DNA from: JAUILH01 sp964230215
Lineage (GTDB): Bacteria; Bacteroidota; Bacteroidia; Flavobacteriales_D; JAUILH01
Length of the DNA: 64,000 bases
Reading direction: 5' to 3'
Assembly: GCA_964230215.1 (NCBI GenBank)
Contig: CAXRGQ010000007.1
Span: 682,001 to 746,000 of the forward strand
The notes under the pieces are model-generated. The model was given only the letters and a program-made list of their open reading frames with translations, was not told where the DNA came from and did no database searches. Both the position numbers and the translations under genes were made by a program. Of the stretch, positions 16,601 through 22,037 are shown piece by piece; the first letter of the stretch is position 1, and every line of letters begins with the position of its first letter.

Positions 16601-18004
16601 GGTTATATATGCGCCATCTGGAATTGTAGTAGTAATTTCATATGTAGTACCAGCAGTGTTGGTCATTTCAAGAATCTGCGTACTAGCTTGATTAAAGTCA
16701 CTTGTTGCCCCATTTGACGGGTCGATAACTAAACAAATTTTTGTAAATCCAGCTGGCAGTGCTGGCAAGTCATTAGCGTCTAAGGTAACTGTTATGTCTC
16801 CAAGGTCTCCACTATGATCTGCTCTCCACTCACGTGTAATTCGTCTAGTTTTTACTCCAAGGTTTGGGGCATTAGAAACGGTCCAGCTTGACAAGTCGGC
16901 ATCATTGTTTCCAATCAGAAAATACTCTGTTGCATTCCCATCAAACTCTGCTGGTGCTGCTTGTATTTGGAATAAATTTCTGGCTTGGCTAATATTATGG
17001 TTTACCAAACCCGCTCCACCGTCATTTTCTTGTCCAATACCAATCACTTCTTTCCCATGGTTGACTTGATGGTCAAAATAATCGTTCACAGTTAGGTTAG
17101 CGAAATACTTTGCACCCAAATAATTCTCCACAATTATGCGTTCAGCATCATTTAATATGTCGCCGTACCCTATAAATTCGGACATATCGCCTAAAAACGG
17201 CTGTGATCCTGCGCCAGTGTTTACTGGGCCTAATTCATTATAAGATTGGCCATTTACTGCTCCAAGTCCCGGCTCATTTGGGTGTGACCACAATGAACCA
17301 ACCGGAGAAGCAGGGACACCGTTAACGGGGTCAATTGAAACAAATAGCTCACCGTTTAAATACCCATAAATAGTCCCGTCGTTTGTGGCAGGGTTTCCGT
17401 CTGGATCTCCTTCAAAAACATGAGAAACTACATAAGGTGTGCTTGGCGAAATTGGAACACGTGTAAAAACATACCCCCATGCCGGTGCACCATCCGCATC
17501 AACCTGAAGATCATATCCTCCAAACCAAAGAAAGTTGTTAAAAATGAAAATGTTCAACCCTCTTACGTTACCGCCTTGTTCCCAAAGCATTTGACGTGTT
17601 GTTACATCAGCGCCCGTTCTAAAGGCTAAAAGGGTTGTTCTAGAGAGGTTAGGGCTACTTGTGTTTATATCAACTGAGCTATTTACTTCAAAAAAACGAT
17701 TCGGTACAAACCTCAAAATAGGTTCTCCGTTGATGCTTTCTGCTGGGTCATTCCTGTAAATGGGTTGATTTACCGGCGTAGCTTGAAACGGGGAGTTGTT
17801 AATTGCTGAAAGCGACTCATCATTCCATGAGTTAATGGGCGCACCATCTGCAGCTCCAATAGATCCTGCATCTAACCACATTTTACAATCGCTATCGGGT
17901 CCAGCAATTTCGGTGCTTACACCTCCAGGCCCCCTTTGAGCATAGTTTATATGGCACACAAACAAAAAGCTAATTGCAGCAACAGATTTTAAAAATAATT
18001 TCAT
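13655..18004 (-). CDS. Giant surface protein: two LamG-like domains, Calx-beta repeats, T9SS tail
   Basis: This is the largest gene in the window (1449 residues). After a signal peptide (1-22) come a concanavalin/LamG-like domain opening with W-L-D-A-G (about 40-300), a linking beta domain (about 300-480), at least three Calx-beta repeats (about 480-800; E-N-A-G-A-V-T-V, E-P-x-E-T-I-x-F, then D-D/N-D), a second LamG-like domain opening W-L-K-A-G (about 820-1110), another linking domain repeating the first linker (T-R-R-I-T-R-E-W / L-H-R-V-W-R), and a fibronectin-like plus type A T9SS domain at the end. The repeated W-L-x-A-G...D-G-A-P/N architecture points to a duplication of the LamG-plus-linker unit around the Calx-beta core. 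Calx-beta loops bind Ca2+ in known examples. The likely role is adhesion or matrix; there is no catalytic domain. Confidence 0.88.
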   Translation of the reverse strand: MKLFLKSVAAISFLFVCHINYAQRGPGGVSTEIAGPDSDCKMWLDAGSIGAADGAPINSWNDESLSAINNSPFQATPVNQPIYRNDPAESINGEPILRFVPNRFFEVNSSVDINTSSPNLSRTTLLAFRTGADVTTRQMLWEQGGNVRGLNIFIFNNFLWFGGYDLQVDADGAPAWGYVFTRVPISPSTPYVVSHVFEGDPDGNPATNDGTIYGYLNGELFVSIDPVNGVPASPVGSLWSHPNEPGLGAVNGQSYNELGPVNTGAGSQPFLGDMSEFIGYGDILNDAERIIVENYLGAKYFANLTVNDYFDHQVNHGKEVIGIGQENDGGAGLVNHNISQARNLFQIQAAPAEFDGNATEYFLIGNNDADLSSWTVSNAPNLGVKTRRITREWRADHSGDLGDITVTLDANDLPALPAGFTKICLVIDPSNGATSDFNQASTQILEMTNTAGTTYEITTTIPDGAYITFAAVDPEVYFTNATQSGFELTGVGVNNPMTVEVSLNYIPATTVNVGYANTDNTATEGVAPANDYDNITPAVGAGALVFTPGNQKLNISFDIMGDSNPESTEDFTFTINASGTTAGIDIGAVSTHTFVIYDDDNIPKIGFNVITSSHPENAGAVTVEIVRSGSTVAAASCDYRLRIPGGSGTATDVVDYTYVQGTANFPIGATSFMMPVSIVDDLLDEPNETIIFELYNNVNADLDAGFTEHTLTIIDNDSPPTVQFAIVNSQGPEPVGLPQIAVILSGPSTQTVSINYVDNLTGTATSGADYTIAVTNPIIFMPGDTVEYLPLVIVNDGLPEPDETIDFSLNGATISNATLGVNTTHTYTIKDYSSFEWTGAAGVGQAVDNILWLKAGLLPDADGANVQDFLDSSPNGNVVNQTVVGNQANMNFAGPNGEKELVFNGTSDVYDINDDANINTNTFYTAKHIWVVFTAGTVGNRQMIYEQGGGTRGISIYLDTDSRAHFNIWSNNDDNGANSAWGVGSATGAVHVAGTTPIVAGQTYIAVLEYTIDATNTGTLEGYINGVSQGTSTVVTGSGVPPRLYTHGDNGGIGGVIGGTRYHDNSGAQNYFDGSIQEVIHFTDAPVNTARRVILDNHLSSKYNVTLGANQFYNTAYSGTYQHEVAGIGQANLTESHTDARGTAIVRINQPSSLDPGDYLIWGHDSVKYTHPAAPVAWTLPPGVDNALHRVWRVSELGGDVGTVNVRADLSQWTIGSGADIVMMIDSDDGDFANATVIPATSVGGSEAFFANINFNNGQWFTFASLSNLNPLPIELLSFVATPVNGVVDLRWTTASESNNDYFTVERSKDGLVWEDIIYVDGAGNSSSMLSYSSEDNSPYSGTSFYRLKQTDFDGSYSYSDIRMVRLEDGEEDVLIYPNPNTNGELNVALNGLENAELSIIDLNGKLVFNKNYEASSQLIRLNHNLSAGIYMLTIKSEYNTITKKLVVR

Positions 18005-18162
18005 TCGTAAGTAGTTTTTAACACCGTAAAAATAAGAAAATTAACATTTCATCCGCATTATTAACAAAGGCCTTATTAAATGGTTTGCGTTAACAAGCGA
18101 ATTTCTGTGATGGTAGCTCAAAATACGGTGATTAACGTATGGCATAGTTTTAATGACTACTC

Positions 18163-18170
18163 TATGTTTG
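18163..18170 (+). promoter_or_regulatory. Putative sigma-ABfr -7 element
   Basis: TATGTTTG is an exact match to the Bacteroidota -7 consensus TAnnTTTG, and the ATG of the next gene lies 17 bases downstream. I see no clear -33 TTG at the usual spacing. An inverted repeat ATACG-N8-CGTAT lies just upstream at 18123-18140. Confidence 0.45.
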
Positions 18171-18187
18171 GACAAACTTTATGAATC

Positions 18188-19093
18188 ATGAAAAAAGCCT
18201 TTCTTGTTGCTGCTTTAGTTGTTTGCGGACAATTTGCCCTTAGCCAGTTTGAACATGGTTTTATACGCGCTGGCTGGTTGTTTGGCGATACTAAGCTCGA
18301 AAACTATCGCTATGAAATCACAAATGCGGATTTTACGACTAATAGCATAGTAGCTTCTGGTTTTGAGGAAGTTCACATAAGAAATAGACACATTCCAGTG
18401 GAGATGGAGCTATATACGGAAAATGTAATGTTTAGCATGGGATGTGCTTTTAGGCCAAAGAAATGGAGAAAGGAACACGAAAAATCACCAGGATTTATAG
18501 GTCTGGATGGATCATTATTTAATATTGATTTAGCATTTGGCGGATATTTTAGTGAATCGGTGGGCTTAATGGTGGGAGCACAATATCATTGGTATCCTAC
18601 GGAGTCTTATAGTGACTCGATAGTAAGAAACGGTACGTATTATACACACTTACAACCAAGTAATGATGGTTTAGGGAACTATTATCACAGTTTTAACGGG
18701 GGAAATCAGCGTGGTTTTGGGGCGCACTTATTGATTAATGGAGGCAACATCTTTATGCTAAGATGCTCATTTATGTATGATTGGATACGCCGTAGAACGC
18801 GTCCAGGAAACGATAGCATGAGTCCTTTCGAAATTGAGGGTACCGCCATGACGCCTGAAGCAGCACTTTACATAATGTTTGATGAAGATGAGAATTTCGG
18901 CATCTCGTTTTCTGCATCTTACATCATGAGACAGACCAACTTTGTGCAAGTAGAGGATCAAGACGCACCTCAAATGATTTATGATCCAGGTATGAAGATG
19001 ACAGGTTTACACTTTAGTTTAAATCTTTTGATACCTGCAGAAATTTTTGCATCTCCGTCTTACACTGTTACAAGGATTGAGGTCTTGAACTAA
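18188..19093 (+). CDS. Exported protein of unknown function, possibly an outer-membrane barrel
   Basis: The 301-residue product has a signal peptide (M-K-K to L-S-Q, about 1-20). The mature part is rich in aromatic residues and glycine, with alternating strand-like segments (F-I-R-A-G-W-L-F, A-F-G-G-Y-F, M-V-G-A-Q-Y-H-W, F-G-I-S-F-S-A-S-Y-I), as in small outer-membrane beta-barrels of Bacteroidota. It does not end in the usual aromatic residue but in V-T-R-I-E-V-L-N. No known family was recognised. It starts behind a TATGTTTG promoter element and is followed 23 bases later by the FGE-like lipoprotein gene, so the two may share a transcript. Confidence 0.7.
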   Translation: MKKAFLVAALVVCGQFALSQFEHGFIRAGWLFGDTKLENYRYEITNADFTTNSIVASGFEEVHIRNRHIPVEMELYTENVMFSMGCAFRPKKWRKEHEKSPGFIGLDGSLFNIDLAFGGYFSESVGLMVGAQYHWYPTESYSDSIVRNGTYYTHLQPSNDGLGNYYHSFNGGNQRGFGAHLLINGGNIFMLRCSFMYDWIRRRTRPGNDSMSPFEIEGTAMTPEAALYIMFDEDENFGISFSASYIMRQTNFVQVEDQDAPQMIYDPGMKMTGLHFSLNLLIPAEIFASPSYTVTRIEVLN

Positions 19094-19116
19094 GTAAATA
19101 TGCCTACCTTAGGGAG

Positions 19117-19959
19117 ATGTTTAAATGGATCGTATCTCCCTTTTTGTTGCTTTTGTTCGGGTGTCAAACTTCACCCGAATCGAAAGAACATGATCAAAGC
19201 GATGAATTGAACTTTGTCCAGATTGAGAAAGGGCACTATATGGTTGGCAAATCCCAACATCCTATTAACCCTAATAGGGAGGTGGACATTGAAACATTCG
19301 AGATAAGCACTACTGAGGTCACCAACAAAATGTGGTCAAGATTCATTGAAGAAACGGGTTACCTTACCACCGCAGAAAAACTTAAAAACGCGATGGTTTT
19401 CTACCCCGGTCTGGACGAGTTTGAATGGGTCGGAGACAGCACGGCCAACTGGCGCTATCCTTTTGGAAAAGACCATGAAGGAATTAAGGGAAAGGAGGAT
19501 TATCCAGTATCCTGTATTAGCTATATAGATGCACTTGCATTTTGTGAATGGGGCGGATATCGTTTGCCAACTTTAGACGAATGGGAGACTGCTTGCAGAG
19601 CGGGCACAAATGATGCGTATCATTTCGAGGGAGGATACGATAGCCTTGTCATTTATGCTAACATTTGGCAAAGCAAAACACACAAAAGCGTGGACGTACA
19701 AGAAGATTATTTGTATCATTCTCCTGTTGCGACATACAAACCAAATCCTTGGGGCTTGTACGATATGTATGGAAATTGTTTTGAATTCTGCGCCGATAAA
19801 CCTGAAAAATGGGCTGACAACGAAAGCATGGTGTGCGCCCGAGGAGGATCATGGTGGTGTTCTAAGAATTCTTGTAATTACTTTAACTCTTATGATATTG
19901 GTCGTGTGCACAAGGCCGCATCATTCTCAAATCACGGCTTTAGAGTGGTTAAGCTTTAA
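19117..19959 (+). CDS. Formylglycine-generating-enzyme (SUMF1) family lipoprotein with catalytic cysteines
   Basis: This 280-residue protein is an FGE-fold lipoprotein (lipobox L-F-G-C, Cys16). The fold markers are the opening F-V-Q-I-x-K-G, T-E-V-T-N, P-V-S-C-I-S, Y-R-L-P-T-L-D-E-W-E, N-P-W-G-L-Y-D-M-Y-G-N, R-G-G-S-W and a final G-F-R-V. Cys248 and Cys253 (W-W-C-S-K-N-S-C) align with human FGE Cys336 and Cys341, the pair that binds copper and oxidises a sulfatase Cys to formylglycine. Most lipoprotein relatives such as the gliding proteins lack that pair. Its lipoprotein location is unusual for an enzyme that acts on unfolded sulfatases. No sulfatase gene lies in the window. It ends overlapping the stop of msrB by 4 bases. 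Confidence 0.85.
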   Translation: MFKWIVSPFLLLLFGCQTSPESKEHDQSDELNFVQIEKGHYMVGKSQHPINPNREVDIETFEISTTEVTNKMWSRFIEETGYLTTAEKLKNAMVFYPGLDEFEWVGDSTANWRYPFGKDHEGIKGKEDYPVSCISYIDALAFCEWGGYRLPTLDEWETACRAGTNDAYHFEGGYDSLVIYANIWQSKTHKSVDVQEDYLYHSPVATYKPNPWGLYDMYGNCFEFCADKPEKWADNESMVCARGGSWWCSKNSCNYFNSYDIGRVHKAASFSNHGFRVVKL

Positions 19960-20486
19960 TCCGCACTAATTTCCAAAGAGTCTTTTGGTATGAATTTGAT
20001 GGAAGCTGAATTTACGCAGTGACGTGTGTTTTTGTCTGTAAACTGCTCGCCAATAAACACATGACCAAGGTGCCCACTGCAGTTGTTGCAAATTATTTCA
20101 GTGCGCCTTCCATCTGCATCCGGCACACGTGTTACTGCCCCGTCAATCTCATCATCAAAACTTGGCCACCCACAGTGTGACGGAAACTTCTCTTGACTTG
20201 TATAGAGAGGGGCATTGCACCTGCGACATATATAAATGCCCTCGCCTTCAAAATCATGGTATTCGCCAGTAAAAGCACGTTCTGTGCCCTTATGCTCAAT
20301 TATGTTTTCTTCAAATGGGGAGAGTGGATTATACTCTGTACTGTCCTTTGCGACTTTATATTTACTTGACATAACATCTGTTTTATTGGTGTTGCCTGTG
20401 CTCGTCTTCTGCGCGCATGCACTCGTTAAAATTACTAAAAACATTAGGCACACAGAAGTGCTAAATCTTATGTGAAATGGTCTCAT
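19956..20486 (-). CDS. msrB: Peptide-methionine (R)-S-oxide reductase MsrB, lipoprotein form
   Basis: This 176-residue protein is a lipidated MsrB (lipobox T-S-A-C, Cys24). It reduces methionine-R-sulfoxide in damaged proteins of the cell envelope. Zinc ligands are Cys87/Cys90 (C-R-R-C) and Cys133/Cys136 (C-N-N-C). Conserved blocks are F-T-G-E-Y-H, C-G-W-P-S-F, G-H-L-G-H-V-F and R-H-C-V-N-S-A-S-I-K-F, with catalytic Cys157. The C-G-W-P-S-F Cys105 could act as the resolving cysteine. Its stop codon overlaps that of the FGE-like gene on the other strand, leaving no room for a terminator. No reducing partner is encoded next to it. Confidence 0.95.
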   Translation of the reverse strand: MRPFHIRFSTSVCLMFLVILTSACAQKTSTGNTNKTDVMSSKYKVAKDSTEYNPLSPFEENIIEHKGTERAFTGEYHDFEGEGIYICRRCNAPLYTSQEKFPSHCGWPSFDDEIDGAVTRVPDADGRRTEIICNNCSGHLGHVFIGEQFTDKNTRHCVNSASIKFIPKDSLEISAD

Positions 20487-20588
20487 ATAGTATAAACGCT
20501 TAAACTTATATAATAGTTCATATTTGTTAATATTGAATTAAATTTTTAATATTAAGGCATGTATGTGCAGAGTATAGTAATATATCTA

Positions 20589-20596
20589 TACATTTG
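20589..20596 (+). promoter_or_regulatory. Putative sigma-ABfr -7 element upstream of the Usp gene
   Basis: TACATTTG matches TAnnTTTG exactly and lies 27 bases before the ATG at 20624, in an intergenic AT-rich region. No convincing -33 TTG is seen at the usual distance. Confidence 0.45.
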
Positions 20597-20623
20597 CGGA
20601 GATTCGGAAACAATTAATTCATT

Positions 20624-21463
20624 ATGGGAAAATTAATTTTAGTGCCAACTGACTTTACAAAAGTTGCACGCACAGCGTTTGAACACGCTATTCAGACCGC
20701 TAAAGTAATTAACGGCAATATTGCTTTACTTCACGTTGTAGATGAGGCGGATGAAGTGGAAAACGCAAGAAAAAGATTAAAAGAAGAAGCTGATTGGGCT
20801 AGAAACAATGGAGCTAACATGCTAATCGATGAGGAAGTTAGAATCGGTAGTATTTTTGATGATATAGGTGATACCGCGGTTGAGATGAATGCCGAACTAA
20901 TCTTTATGGGTACACATGGAGCGACAGGATGGCAAAAAATTGTTGGTAGCCACGCATTAAAAGTGATTACACATTCAGAAGTACCGTTTGTGGTTGTTCA
21001 AGACAAGGGAATTAAAGAGTCAGGATATGATGATATTGTTGTTCCATTAGACTTACACAAAGAGACAAAGCAGAAACTAGAAGTAGTAGCTAACTTAGCT
21101 AAGTATTTCAACTCTAAGGTGCACATTATTACACCAAAAGAATCAGATGAATATTTTGTAAATCAGCTTGAAAGAAACCTATACTTTGCTAAAAAGTATT
21201 TGGGAGAGCGTGATATTGAATTTACAACTAAAGTTGCTCCTAAGAGAGATTTTGACGATCAAATAATTGAGCACGCTAACAATATAGATGCGGATTTAAT
21301 TACTATCATGAACCTTCAAAAGAATAGTTTGATGGGCATGGGCTTACTGGGGTCAAATTACGAGCAGCACTTAATTACAAATAAGTATAAAATTCCAGTG
21401 TTACTTGTGAATCCTGTTGAAACAGGAATTGGAGTAGGTAGCGTTATTAGTGGGTCTATTTAA
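20624..21463 (+). CDS. Tandem universal stress protein (UspA family)
   Basis: This 279-residue cytosolic protein has two Usp domains. The first (1-about 145) starts I-L-V-P-T-D-F-T and carries the nucleotide-binding loop G96-x2-G99-x8-G108-S109, so it probably binds ATP. The second (about 150-270) starts I-V-V-P-L-D-L and has a degenerate loop (S-L-M-G-M-G-L-L-G-S), so it may be a non-binding partner. Tandem Usp proteins act in stress survival and redox or energy starvation. The gene is monocistronic, with its own promoter element and a strong terminator. Confidence 0.92.
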   Translation: MGKLILVPTDFTKVARTAFEHAIQTAKVINGNIALLHVVDEADEVENARKRLKEEADWARNNGANMLIDEEVRIGSIFDDIGDTAVEMNAELIFMGTHGATGWQKIVGSHALKVITHSEVPFVVVQDKGIKESGYDDIVVPLDLHKETKQKLEVVANLAKYFNSKVHIITPKESDEYFVNQLERNLYFAKKYLGERDIEFTTKVAPKRDFDDQIIEHANNIDADLITIMNLQKNSLMGMGLLGSNYEQHLITNKYKIPVLLVNPVETGIGVGSVISGSI

Positions 21464-21486
21464 TTTAGACTAACAGAGATATCTAG

Positions 21487-21514
21487 AACCCGCAACCTTG
21501 GTTGCGGGTTTTTT
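21487..21514 (+). terminator. Intrinsic terminator of the Usp gene
   Basis: AACCCGCAACC and GGTTGCGGGTT form a near-perfect 11-bp stem (21487-21510) followed by a T-run. It lies 23 bases after the Usp stop codon and before the convergent CHU_C gene. Confidence 0.92.
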
Positions 21515-21532
21515 GTGTTTTATCAGTGGGGA

Positions 21533-22036
21533 TTATTTAGCTATTTGAACCCAACCGGATTCTTGTATCCCCAAATCAATGAGCTCGATCACATAGAAAT
21601 ACGTGCCGTTAACAAGCGGTTCTCCCTTCTTGTTGGTGCCGTCCCAAACGGATGTGATATTGTCGTAATTAGAGAACTCAGCAACTTGATCTCCCCAACG
21701 ATTCATGATATACACATTGTTTGCTCCAAAGCTAGTAATACCCGGAATCACCCATGTGTCATTAACATTGTCACTATTAGGGCTGAAGGCATTAACCGTC
21801 ACAAAGTTGAAAGGAGACATCTCAATTGAGTAAGGTATTTGCTCAAAGCCTTGAGTTAAGGTATAGTTTGTTGAAGATCCTGTGGCTACAACGCTTTCTC
21901 CCATATTATAGCTATACTCTCCAAATGAGGTTGTAGTTGAGCTACCATAACAACCAACAACTTGTCTTGAGATTGTTATTTGACTTCTCCCAACAATGGA
22001 GATTAAAAGAATGATATTAAGGACTACTAATTTCAT
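21533..22036 (-). CDS. Exported protein with gliding-motility-type C-terminal (CHU_C) domain
   Basis: I prefer the start at 22036, one base after the upstream stop (22038-22040), because it leads straight into the signal peptide. An alternative ATG at 22048 adds four residues and overlaps the upstream gene. The product is about 167 residues. After the signal peptide (to about R-S-Q) comes a short stretch including a T-Q-G-F-E-Q-I-P-Y segment, typical of proteins that link to a sorting domain. The last about 90 residues are a CHU_C domain (F-S-P-N-S-D-N-V-N-D-T-W, I-M-N-R-W-G, V-W-D-G-T-N, G-T-Y-F-Y-V-I-E-L), a type B T9SS signal. It is translationally linked to the fibre-like gene upstream and probably works with that protein at the surface. 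Confidence 0.87.
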   Translation of the reverse strand: MKLVVLNIILLISIVGRSQITISRQVVGCYGSSTTTSFGEYSYNMGESVVATGSSTNYTLTQGFEQIPYSIEMSPFNFVTVNAFSPNSDNVNDTWVIPGITSFGANNVYIMNRWGDQVAEFSNYDNITSVWDGTNKKGEPLVNGTYFYVIELIDLGIQESGWVQIAK

Positions 22037-22037
22037 A

